This document shows, piece after piece, positions 6,333 to 12,434 of a stretch of DNA of 15,207 bases. Both the position numbers and the translations under genes were made by a program. Source of the DNA: CAZHUN01 sp043801115 (GTDB taxonomy: Archaea > Iainarchaeota > Iainarchaeia > Iainarchaeales > UBA10191); NCBI GenBank assembly GCA_043801115.1, contig JAZDMJ010000004.1, positions 1 through 15,207 of the forward strand. The letters are read 5' to 3'. Positions within the stretch are counted from its first letter, which is position 1. The number at the start of each line of letters is the position of its first letter. The notes beneath the pieces were generated by a model. The model was not told the DNA's origin and searched no databases. It saw only the letters and a list, made by a program, of their open reading frames with translations.

Positions 6333-7046
6333 ATGGAGAGGGTTTCCACTGGGATTGCGGGATTGGACGGCCTGCTTTCGGGCGGCTTTCCCAAAGGTTC
6401 CACCACTCTCGTTTCCGGAGGTACGGGAACGGGAAAAAGCCTGTTCGGACTGCAATACTTGTACTACGGCGCGAAAGAGGAAAAACAGCCCGGCTTGTAT
6501 GTAACGCTCGAAACGTCAACTTCGAATCTTTCGTGGGACATGGAATCCTTCAACTGGGACTTCAAAGCATTGCAGGATTTGGAACTGCTGAAAATTTACA
6601 GAATGAAATTGGTTTCGAATTCTTCTCAAGAATTCGAGCGCGAAGTCAAAGCGCAATTGGAAGTCATCGCCCGCACGGTAAAAGAATTGAACATCCAGCG
6701 CCTCGTTTTGGATTCAAGCACGGCGTTTTCCAATTTCGTGAAAGAGCCGGGAAGGCTGCGCTACATGCTGTACGAACTCTCCAGCGCGTTGAAAGAATTG
6801 AACGCAACATCCATTCTCACCGCCGAAACCCAGGGATTGCGCGACCAGTACAGCGCGTACGGAGTCGAAGAATTCGTGGCCGACGGCGTCATCTCCCTCT
6901 ACTTCACCCCACCAAACCGTTCCCTGTTCATCCGAAAAATGCGCGGGACTTCGCACAGCAAAAAAGTGCACCCATTGGACATTTCTTCGAAAGGCGTCAG
7001 CGTCAAACCGCAAGACGAAGTCTTGTGGGAAGCGCTCAACAAGTGA
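6333..7046 (+). CDS. Single-domain KaiC-like RecA-superfamily ATPase
   Basis: 237 aa from ATG 6333 (the frame is open further upstream, but those codons lie in the scpA promoter and gene, and the family starts at ERVSTGIAGLD). STGIAGLDGLLSGGFPKGS is the KaiC/RadA entry motif, Walker A is GGTGTGKS at 29-36, strand VTLET has Glu60 at the catalytic-glutamate position, and Walker B is RLVLDSS. KMRGTSHS and HPLDISSKGV are the conserved C-terminal KaiC elements. KaiC proteins hydrolyse ATP as hexamers; in archaea the single-domain forms are linked to signalling and motility control, but no partner gene is visible here. The 3' end overlaps adk on the other strand by 11 nt. Confidence 0.9.
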   Translation: MERVSTGIAGLDGLLSGGFPKGSTTLVSGGTGTGKSLFGLQYLYYGAKEEKQPGLYVTLETSTSNLSWDMESFNWDFKALQDLELLKIYRMKLVSNSSQEFEREVKAQLEVIARTVKELNIQRLVLDSSTAFSNFVKEPGRLRYMLYELSSALKELNATSILTAETQGLRDQYSAYGVEEFVADGVISLYFTPPNRSLFIRKMRGTSHSKKVHPLDISSKGVSVKPQDEVLWEALNK

Positions 7047-7653
7047 CTGCTTTCCAAACCCTTTGATTCACGATTTTGATTTCCGCGTTCGCGTTCACGC
7101 GCTTGAAATTGTAGTGTTTTTCCAAAAACTTCATCACGGGAACGGTTTCTTTTTCGAATTCCCTCCAGCGCTCTCGAATGGCTTTGGGCTGGTCGTCTTC
7201 TCTTTGGTACAAGTCACTCCCATCATAGTCGCAAATTCCCGCGCGCTTGGGCTTCAGGCTTTTCAAATGGTACACGTGTCCAAACTTTTTGCAGATTCTC
7301 CTCCCTGCAATGCGTTCCATCAATTCCTTGTCGGGCGCGTGCATTTCGAGCACCAAGTCAATGCGCAGTCTTCCGTGCAATAGTTTGAGCTGTTCCATGT
7401 CTCTTGGAAAACCGTCCAATACCCATCCTTTTTGGCAGTCCTTTTTTTGCAGGCGGGCGAGCGCAAGGCGTACGGCTTGCCGGGCGGGAACAAGTTTTCC
7501 GCTCTCCAAGCGCTTTGCAATCTTTTTGTCCTTTTTCGCTTTTTTGCGCAGCAATTGCCCCACCGAAATCACGGGAACTTTCAACTTTTTGGCCAAAAAC
7601 GAAGCCGAAACCCCCTTTCCAACCCCTTGCTTTCCCAAAACAATGATATTCAA
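7036..7653 (-). CDS. adk: Adenylate kinase, bacterial-type with LID domain
   Basis: Interconverts AMP + ATP and 2 ADP. 205 aa: P-loop GKQGVGKG at residues 7-14, SVGQLLR, GFPRDMEQ (81-88), LID domain about 117-152 with YQREDD, and RERWREF. Two departures from the usual family: the P-loop has GKQG and Val15 where GxPGxGKGT is normal, and the zinc LID keeps Cys121, Cys141 and Asp144 but has Phe124 in place of the second Cys. Start is TTG at 7653, overlapping the stop of the upstream methyltransferase (TTGA) and preceded by AAGGTGA 4 nt away, so the two genes are translationally coupled. Core function secure. Confidence 0.93.
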   Translation of the reverse strand: MNIIVLGKQGVGKGVSASFLAKKLKVPVISVGQLLRKKAKKDKKIAKRLESGKLVPARQAVRLALARLQKKDCQKGWVLDGFPRDMEQLKLLHGRLRIDLVLEMHAPDKELMERIAGRRICKKFGHVYHLKSLKPKRAGICDYDGSDLYQREDDQPKAIRERWREFEKETVPVMKFLEKHYNFKRVNANAEIKIVNQRVWKAVTC

Positions 7654-8477
7654 TTTTTCACCTTCACGTCCAGCACGATTTCGTCCGAGTCCTTCGCATA
7701 ATGGGTTACGATTCTACAGTTTAAAAGCGCAATTCGCTTTTTCGCCTTTTTGGCTTCGCGCGCGAGCTCTTTGAGCGCTTTTTCAAAACCGCGCGGCTGC
7801 TTTTGGAAAGAATAGTAGTGCAGAGTCGCGTTCTTCTTCGCAAACTTGAATGCAAGGGGCAGATATTTTTTTGCAGTAGTGGGAGAAGGCATGATGATTC
7901 TGTCGAATTTTTCTCCGAGCAGGGGAACCATTTTGGCAACGTCTCCCCGCACGGAAACCACTTTCCCTCCGACTTTGTTTCCGCGCACATTTTCGTCCAA
8001 ATTCTCCACTGCGATTTTGTTCCACTCGAATGCGTACACTTTGGACGGCGAAGCATGTTTAGCGGCCAAAATCGCGAAAGGACCCACCCCCGCGAAAAAT
8101 ACTGCAATTTTTTCCCCTTTTTTGATTTGTTTCACAACGCGCTGCCGTTCCGTGCTCAGGCGGGGAGAAAAGTAAACTTTCCCAAAGTTCAAGTGGAAAA
8201 TGCAGCCCCACTCCGCGTGCGAAACATGTTCCGCTTTTTTTCCCGCAAGCCATTTGAGTTTTTGCGTTCGAAATTTTCCCTCTCTTGGCGCTTTCAAATA
8301 AACAGAATCCAAGTAGGGGTGCAATTGGAGCAGTTTTTGCGCGATTTTTTTTGCCTTTTTTTTCAGCTTGGAATGCACGTCCAGCACGGCGACTTTTCCG
8401 ACGACGTCGAACGCGTTGGGCGCGAATGCGAGCTCTTTTTTGGAGAGCACTTTTTCGAGCGCGGCCTTCAATTTCAT
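7650..8477 (-). CDS. Trm5/Taw2-family tRNA(G37) methyltransferase or wyosine enzyme
   Basis: 275 aa of the COG2520 type. AFDVVGKVAVLDV (22-34) is the start of the tRNA-contacting middle domain. FSPRLSTERQRV (103-114) and VFFAGVGPFAI (126-136, SAM motif I) are hallmarks, followed by FEWNKIAVENLDEN. Trm5 makes m1G37, protecting reading frame; Taw2 transfers aminocarboxypropyl in wyosine synthesis. The family's NLP/PLP catalytic-loop motif is MPSP here (196-199), nearer the Trm5 pattern than Taw2. The N-terminal D1 domain of full Trm5 is missing, so the protein is short. Transcribed from a divergent promoter shared with DUF63, and coupled to adk. Assignment to Trm5 versus Taw2 is not firm. Confidence 0.85.
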   Translation of the reverse strand: MKLKAALEKVLSKKELAFAPNAFDVVGKVAVLDVHSKLKKKAKKIAQKLLQLHPYLDSVYLKAPREGKFRTQKLKWLAGKKAEHVSHAEWGCIFHLNFGKVYFSPRLSTERQRVVKQIKKGEKIAVFFAGVGPFAILAAKHASPSKVYAFEWNKIAVENLDENVRGNKVGGKVVSVRGDVAKMVPLLGEKFDRIIMPSPTTAKKYLPLAFKFAKKNATLHYYSFQKQPRGFEKALKELAREAKKAKKRIALLNCRIVTHYAKDSDEIVLDVKVKN

Positions 8478-8513
8478 GTTTGTATTAAATCCTTTCCCGC
8501 TTTAAAGCCTTTC
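8478..8513. promoter_or_regulatory. 36-bp bidirectional promoter, both transcripts leaderless
   Basis: Plus-strand TATTAAAT (8483-8490) is centred 27 nt before the DUF63 ATG at 8514. Minus-strand CTTTAAAG (8500-8507) is centred 27 nt before the trm5-like ATG at 8477. Each TATA box lies inside the other gene's promoter, so initiation complexes should compete. Confidence 0.65.
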
Positions 8514-9332
8514 ATGGACTGGCTGCAGCAGTATTTCGTCGAGCCCATTACGCACTATGGCGGCTACAATTTGGTGAACACGGCCGTCTATTTGGTCATC
8601 CTTGTCGTCGCGGCTTACATTATATTCCGCCTGCTGGACAAGCGCGTCAAATTCGACTTCAAGTTCGCCCTCGCCGTTCTCCCCTTCGTATTGCTGGGCG
8701 GCAGCGCGCGCGTGATTGAAGACTTGCACGTTTTTACCCGTTCGGCGAACCCGCTCGAGCCCGGGTTTTACACGCTCACGCCCGGAATTTACATTGCCGT
8801 CGGACTTTTCACCATTGCAGCGCTTTTGCTCTCGCTCTTTCTCGCGAAAAAATTCCGCGTCGAATACTGGAAGCCGTTTGCGGCCATCGGAATCGTTTCC
8901 TTTCTCCCCTTTCTCGCCTTTGATTTGCTCCGCTTCCAAGAATGGACGGGATTTTTTGAAGTCGTTGCGTTGGCCGTGCTCATTTCCCTGGCAGTTTGGA
9001 GTGCGATGAAAAAGTGGAAGCCTTCGTTTGGAAAGGACAAGCTGAACCTGTTGGCCATTGCGGGCCAGGCGCTGGACGGAAGCGCCACTTTTGTTTCGAC
9101 GCAGTTTTTCTCGTGCGGCGAACAGCACGTGGTTTCCAACGTCATTCTCCAGTACGCGCCCTGGTTGTTTCCCATTTTGAAAGTCGCCTTGATTGCAGCG
9201 GTGATGTACTTGCTCGATTCGGAACTGAAGAACGAAAACGCGCGCTCGTACATTAAAACGGTTCTGATTATTCTCGGCTTCGCGCCCGGATTGAGGGACT
9301 TGATAACGCTTGCCGTGGGAACGTGTGGCTAG
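8514..9332 (+). CDS. DUF63 family multi-pass membrane protein
   Basis: 272 aa with about seven hydrophobic helices, starting MDWLQQYFVEPI after a leaderless promoter. LLGGSARVIEDLHVF in helix 3 region, FYTLTPGIYIAVGLF, AGQALDGSATFVS and a closing GFAPGLRDLITLAVG are the conserved DUF63 motifs. The family is essentially archaeal and its function is unknown; conserved Arg/Asp/Glu residues inside membrane segments hint at a transporter or membrane enzyme (inference). The frame is open 5' into the trm5-like gene on the other strand, but the family starts where given. Ends 24 nt from a convergent hypothetical gene. Confidence 0.9.
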   Translation: MDWLQQYFVEPITHYGGYNLVNTAVYLVILVVAAYIIFRLLDKRVKFDFKFALAVLPFVLLGGSARVIEDLHVFTRSANPLEPGFYTLTPGIYIAVGLFTIAALLLSLFLAKKFRVEYWKPFAAIGIVSFLPFLAFDLLRFQEWTGFFEVVALAVLISLAVWSAMKKWKPSFGKDKLNLLAIAGQALDGSATFVSTQFFSCGEQHVVSNVILQYAPWLFPILKVALIAAVMYLLDSELKNENARSYIKTVLIILGFAPGLRDLITLAVGTCG

Positions 9333-9351
9333 TTAGAAGTGGCGGGCGTGA

Positions 9352-9357
9352 TTTTTT
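9352..9357 (+). terminator. T6 tract after the DUF63 gene
   Basis: TTTTTT follows a G-rich stretch 20 nt past the DUF63 stop, in the short gap to the convergent ORF. Archaeal termination often needs only a T-run. Confidence 0.35.
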
Positions 9358-9743
9358 CACTTTCCAATAATGTCCATCAAGTTATATTTGTCAACGATTT
9401 GCTGGATGCTTGGAATGGAAAGTTTGTCCTTGTTTGCTTCGATGAATTGAGTGTAGAATTTGGCGATTTCGTTTCTCTGCACAACACTTTCTGGAAATTG
9501 CCGCTTTATTTTCAAAATGCCAAGCTCGAGAACGACGTGTCCCAGTTTGTGAGAGATGAGGGATTCTTGGACAATGGGGTCGTACAGGTTGACTCTTTTC
9601 TTAAAATGGTTTTCAACAAACTTGGCTGTCAGGGTCGGGTGGTTGATGTCTCCTTGAACCTGGCGCAATAGTCCCCGAATTCCATTGTTGATGTTTAGTT
9701 TCTGCTCGGCGGGCGAAAAATGTCTCTTCATGCAGTATTCCAC
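9357..9743 (-). CDS. Hypothetical 128-aa protein, unrecognised
   Basis: Starts at GTG 9743 (ATG at 9731 gives 124 aa and looks equally natural: MKRHFSPAEQKLNINNGIR). Hydrophilic and mostly helical in character, basic at the N-terminus, with HPTLTAKFVENHFKKRVN and an ending SIQQIVDKYNLMDIIGK; no signal peptide, membrane segment, cysteine motif or known catalytic signature is visible. The reading frame is clean over its full length and the overlapping plus-strand ORF lacks plausible protein features. A minus-strand TATA-like TATAAAA (9774-9780) is centred ~34 nt before the GTG. A lineage-specific protein is likely. Confidence 0.6.
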   Translation of the reverse strand: MEYCMKRHFSPAEQKLNINNGIRGLLRQVQGDINHPTLTAKFVENHFKKRVNLYDPIVQESLISHKLGHVVLELGILKIKRQFPESVVQRNEIAKFYTQFIEANKDKLSIPSIQQIVDKYNLMDIIGK

Positions 9744-9752
9744 AGGTTTGCG

Positions 9753-9780
9753 CTATTTATTCTTTTTCCCGCCTTTTATA
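9753..9780. promoter_or_regulatory. Divergent promoters: hypothetical ORF (-) and dphB (+)
   Basis: CTATTTAT (9753-9760) is centred 28 nt before the dphB ATG at 9785, predicting a leaderless transcript. CTATAAAAGG on the minus strand (about 9772-9781) would serve the opposite gene with a leader of a few nucleotides. Confidence 0.5.
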
Positions 9781-9784
9781 GTGC

Positions 9785-10549
9785 ATGTTCTACCTGATTG
9801 GGCTCGGGCTCCAACCCGAGCATTTGACGCTCGAAGCGCTCGAAGCATTGAAAAAGTGCAACGCTGTTTACGTGGACGCGTTCACTTCCGTGTACGCTTC
9901 GGGCTCTGTCAAGTTTTTGGAAGGACTGCTCGGAAAAAAAGCGGAATTGCTGAACCGCAAGGAAGTCGAGGAAAACTTTTCCTACCACTTGGACCACGCG
10001 AAGAAAGAAAATATTGCGCTTTGCGTCTTCGGCGCGCCTTTGTTTGCCACAACTCACATCCAACTTTTGCTGGACTGCCAAGAGAAAGGGGTTGAATGGA
10101 AAGTGCTGGAAGGAATTTCCGTGCAAAGCTGTTTGCCCGAAACGGGGCTCGACGCGTACAAGTTCGGACGCACGATTACAATTGTTGCCCCAAAAGAAGG
10201 ATATGCTCCCGAAAGCTTTTTCGACGTGCTGGAATCCAATTGCAGGCAAGGAATGCATACGTTGTGCCTGCTCGATTTGGAGTTGGAGAAAAAGAAACTG
10301 ATGGAATCGTGTGAGGGCGCTTCTCTATTATTGAAAATCGCGGAAAAACGCGGTCTGCTGGAGTGGGCCGAAAACTTGCCGTGCATTGCAATTGCGGGCC
10401 TTGGAGGCCAAAAGCCGGAAGTTGTGCAGGGCAGTTTGAAAGAGCTTGCGAAGAAAAAGTTGAAGGCGTTCCCGCAGTCCTTGATTGTGTGCGGAATGCT
10501 GTCGGAAAAGGAAAGCGAAGCGGTTCAATTGTGGGAGGCGGAAAAATGA
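9785..10549 (+). CDS. dphB: Diphthine synthase (DphB)
   Basis: SAM-dependent methyltransferase that methylates the modified histidine of aEF2 in diphthamide synthesis. 254 aa, usual length. MFYLIGLGL and LTLEALEALKKC open the tetrapyrrole-methylase fold; PLFATTH (85-91) and ETGLDAYKFGRT are the DphB signature; LPCIAIAGLGGQKPEVVQG is near the C-terminus. The usual GDP of the SAM loop reads GAP here (Ala84 for Asp), an odd change that may weaken or alter cofactor contact. First gene of a two-gene unit; its stop overlaps the next ATG (ATGA). Own leaderless promoter. Confidence 0.93.
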   Translation: MFYLIGLGLQPEHLTLEALEALKKCNAVYVDAFTSVYASGSVKFLEGLLGKKAELLNRKEVEENFSYHLDHAKKENIALCVFGAPLFATTHIQLLLDCQEKGVEWKVLEGISVQSCLPETGLDAYKFGRTITIVAPKEGYAPESFFDVLESNCRQGMHTLCLLDLELEKKKLMESCEGASLLLKIAEKRGLLEWAENLPCIAIAGLGGQKPEVVQGSLKELAKKKLKAFPQSLIVCGMLSEKESEAVQLWEAEK

Positions 10550-10845
10550 GCGAAGTGGAAAAGGAAGTACGCGTGCGAGTGCACAAATACAAGGTTTTGA
10601 CGAAAAAGGCGCTGAAGAAGGCCAAAATTTGTGTGCCCAAAGGCTCTGCATTATACAAAATTGCGCTGGACTTCCGTGAAATGGCGGAAAATTACGTGAA
10701 AGACGCGGAACACTTCGAGCAAAAGGGCGAAATCGTGCTCGCGCTTGCCTCGCTTTCGTACGCGCACGCGTGGCTGGACGCGGGAGCACGCCTTGGATTG
10801 TTCGACGTGAAGCAGGATTCTAAACTCTTCACGTTGTACTCGTGA
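10546..10845 (+). CDS. DUF357 family protein
   Basis: 99 aa of all-helical character, starting at the ATG that overlaps the dphB stop, with GGAGG 7 nt upstream. SLSYAHAWLDAGARLGLFDV near the C-terminus is the DUF357 hallmark, a small archaeal family of unknown function resembling a helical bundle. EKEVRVRVHKYKVLTKKAL and ENYVKDAEHFEQKGEIVLAL supply the other helices. Cotranscribed with dphB, which may indicate a tie to translation factors, but this pairing could simply be gene packing. Confidence 0.88.
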   Translation: MSEVEKEVRVRVHKYKVLTKKALKKAKICVPKGSALYKIALDFREMAENYVKDAEHFEQKGEIVLALASLSYAHAWLDAGARLGLFDVKQDSKLFTLYS

Positions 10846-10874
10846 GTTCGAATGTGAGCGAAGCGAACTTTTTT
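10846..10874 (+). terminator. Hairpin plus T6 after the dphB-DUF357 unit
   Basis: GTTCG (10846-10850) can pair with CGAAC (10864-10868), immediately followed by TTTTTT (10869-10874). It begins right after the DUF357 stop codon. Confidence 0.5.
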
Positions 10875-10877
10875 CGC

Positions 10878-10898
10878 CGGCCTTTTTCGAAAAGGCCG
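10878..10898. repeat. 9-bp perfect hairpin
   Basis: CGGCCTTTT, loop TCG, AAAAGGCCG. It sits between the T6 run and the promoter of the diadenylate cyclase gene. Not followed by a T-run on the plus strand; could be part of a compound terminator or a protein site. Confidence 0.5.
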
Positions 10899-10906
10899 AC
10901 CCAAAC

Positions 10907-10988
10907 ATATTTATAGGATGAGGGAGTTTAGTTGAACAGTTTCGATTGAAATTTTTCCAAACTCCCAAAGGTGAATGTAATTGTTCAA
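10907..10988 (+). promoter_or_regulatory. Promoter and dyad-rich leader of the diadenylate cyclase gene
   Basis: TATA-like ATATTTATAGG at 10907-10917 predicts a start near 10936-10939. Two interleaved perfect inverted repeats follow: GGGAGTTT (10922-10929) with AAACTCCC (10959-10966), and TTGAACA (10932-10938) with TGTTCAA (10982-10988). The order A-B-A'-B' would form an H-type pseudoknot if all four arms were transcribed. AAGGTGA (10968-10974) lies 6 nt before TTG 10981; an ATG-TAA start-stop pair (10975-10980) sits between. Confidence 0.5.
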
Positions 10989-11670
10989 TTTTAGCATGGC
11001 GAGCTACTCGCAACAGCAGAAAACGAGGCGGGAAGAACGCTCTCGAATTGTTGACATTGTCCAGAAAAAGTCTTCCGCTTCGAGCCAGTACGAGTCCATC
11101 CAGGAAACGTGCATTGAAGTGGCAATGGAAGTCGCGCGCGGCGGAGAAGGATGTCTGCTCGTCGTCGGAGATACGGACTCTTTCAACACACACTTTCCCA
11201 ATTTTTTTGAAAAAAGCAAGTCGACGATTTTTGAAGAAGGCATGGACAAAGTGTTAGTGAAACTTGCGGAAATCGACGGTGCCATCGTCGTCGATTCAAA
11301 GGGAAAAATCAAAGCTTACGGCGCGCGCATTACGCGCCAGTCCACACACAGGGGAAGCGGAACTCGGCACGCGGCCGCGAAAGGGGTTTCGGAAGAGAAA
11401 GGCATTGTTTCCATTCTCGCCTCGGAAGAGGACAAGATGGTGAAAATTTTCAAGGACGGAAACCAGTTGGTCGAAATCAACCCCTTCACGAAAGGAGTGG
11501 ATTCTCACGTTTCAAAGATTGTCCGCTTTGTTAATTCTCCCGAAGGCGCGCTCGCTACTGGAGCCGCTGTGGCCATTCCATTTTTGGGAATTCCCGGAGT
11601 AATTGTGTTTGCGGGAAGCTATTACGTGGCCCGAAACTTGCTCAAATTCGCGGGCAAACAGAAAGCCTAA
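10981..11670 (+). CDS. dacZ: Diadenylate cyclase, DacZ-like, with hydrophobic C-terminus
   Basis: Makes the second messenger c-di-AMP from two ATP. The DisA_N/DAC domain is recognised by DGAIVVD and GTRHAAAKGVSE, the two catalytic motifs (DGA and RH; residues 99-101 and 129-130 counting from the TTG), with ILASEEDKMVKIF after. Start: TTG 10981 has AAGGTGA at good spacing (adk in this window also uses TTG after AAGGTGA); ATG 10996 gives 224 aa but has no ribosome site. About 35 N-terminal residues are charged. Residues from about 189 to 221 (ALATGAAVAIPFLGIPGVIV and following) are hydrophobic and Gly/Ala-rich, enough for one or two membrane-dipping segments, so the enzyme may sit on the membrane. 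Regulation by the dyads in its leader is possible. Confidence 0.87.
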   Translation: MFNFSMASYSQQQKTRREERSRIVDIVQKKSSASSQYESIQETCIEVAMEVARGGEGCLLVVGDTDSFNTHFPNFFEKSKSTIFEEGMDKVLVKLAEIDGAIVVDSKGKIKAYGARITRQSTHRGSGTRHAAAKGVSEEKGIVSILASEEDKMVKIFKDGNQLVEINPFTKGVDSHVSKIVRFVNSPEGALATGAAVAIPFLGIPGVIVFAGSYYVARNLLKFAGKQKA

Positions 11671-11676
11671 AAAAGG
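11666..11676 (+). promoter_or_regulatory. TATA-like box overlapping the dac stop codon
   Basis: CCTAAAAAAGG, centred ~26 nt before ATG 11697; would give a leaderless mRNA for the next gene. Confidence 0.45.
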
Positions 11677-11696
11677 CCCCTTGCCTTTTGGATAGC

Positions 11697-12176
11697 ATGG
11701 GATTGTACGACGAGGATTCGAAGCCTTCCTTTTCTTTCAACTGGGGAAAACTCATCAAGCCTCTCGCGATTGTCATTGCCGTCATCATCGTCATTGCCCT
11801 CGCGTATTTCGGCATCCAATCCTTCTTCCAGCCCAAACCCATCGACGTCATTCTGATGCCTTCTTCCAATCCGTGGAACCCTTCCATTGACCAGCAGGCC
11901 GCGATTCAAATTCGCGTTTCGAATATTACAGAGAGCGAAGCGTTGGGCTACAAGCTTTCCGTCGAGCCCATGGCGCGCAACGTGCTCCAAATTATTCCCC
12001 CCTCGTACACGCGCACGGACACGCTCGCCGTGGGCGATTCGAGATTGGAATCATTTTCCGTCAAAGCATTGGATCCGAACTCGCGCCCCGTCGCGGGCAA
12101 TTACACGATTTCCGTTTCATTGCAAATCAACGGCCAAAGTTTTGACAAAGAATTCGTATTGCAAATTGTTCCGTGA
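11697..12176 (+). CDS. Membrane-anchored protein with extracytoplasmic beta-rich domain
   Basis: 159 aa from ATG 11697 (an in-frame TTG at 11688 is possible but the TATA spacing favours ATG). Residues 1-18 are cytoplasmic, about 19-42 form one strongly hydrophobic helix (LIKPLAIVIAVIIVIALAYF), and the rest is outside. The outer part looks like an immunoglobulin/CARDB-like beta sandwich: IDVILMPSSNPWNPS, AIQIRVSNIT, YKLSVEP, then GNYTISVSLQINGQ and a final FVLQIVP strand. Such folds are typical of archaeal surface or adhesion proteins. The specific role is unknown. It lies 26 nt after the diadenylate cyclase and may be read through with it. Confidence 0.75.
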   Translation: MGLYDEDSKPSFSFNWGKLIKPLAIVIAVIIVIALAYFGIQSFFQPKPIDVILMPSSNPWNPSIDQQAAIQIRVSNITESEALGYKLSVEPMARNVLQIIPPSYTRTDTLAVGDSRLESFSVKALDPNSRPVAGNYTISVSLQINGQSFDKEFVLQIVP

Positions 12177-12196
12177 AATTTGTTTGCAATATTTTA

Positions 12197-12376
12197 TTAC
12201 TTATTTTTATACTTAAAATAGATTATTGCATACACGATAACTATGCAAATATTGGCTATTAAACGATAGAGGAAAGCCTGAGAACGCAGAGGCGTTAGTG
12301 CATCGATTATCAAATCAGCTATTACGATTGTTATAATCATTCCAACTGCTATCTTCAATATTATTTTCTTATCCAT
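12197..12376 (-). CDS. 59-aa two-helix membrane protein
   Basis: Small minus-strand ORF in an A+T-rich gap. The product starts MDKKIILKIAVGMIITIVIA (helix ~5-24), has a short polar loop DALTPLRSQAFLYR, then a second helix (~38-54, LIANICIVIVYAIIYF) and a Lys-rich end KYKNK. The charge pattern gives both ends inside. Support: an intact frame with sensible topology, ATG at 12376, and CTTAAG (12401-12406) centred 27 nt upstream, the spacing seen at several other genes in this window. No family recognised. It sits tail-to-tail with the anchored beta-rich protein gene and just downstream of the radical-SAM gene. Confidence 0.6.
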   Translation of the reverse strand: MDKKIILKIAVGMIITIVIADLIIDALTPLRSQAFLYRLIANICIVIVYAIIYFKYKNK

Positions 12377-12400
12377 ATTTTCAATCCTTTTTTATCATTG

Positions 12401-12406
12401 CTTAAG
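12401..12406 (-). promoter_or_regulatory. TATA-like box of the small membrane protein gene
   Basis: Minus-strand ATCTTAAGC, centre ~12403.5, 27 nt before the ATG at 12376; leaderless transcript predicted. Confidence 0.45.
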
Positions 12407-12434
12407 ATACCCGCCTTTTAAGATGGGGACTAAG

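Noticed and set aside
7803..8513. Long 5' extension of the DUF63 frame
   Set aside because: It runs antisense through the trm5-like gene; the family start and the TATA box both point to ATG 8514.
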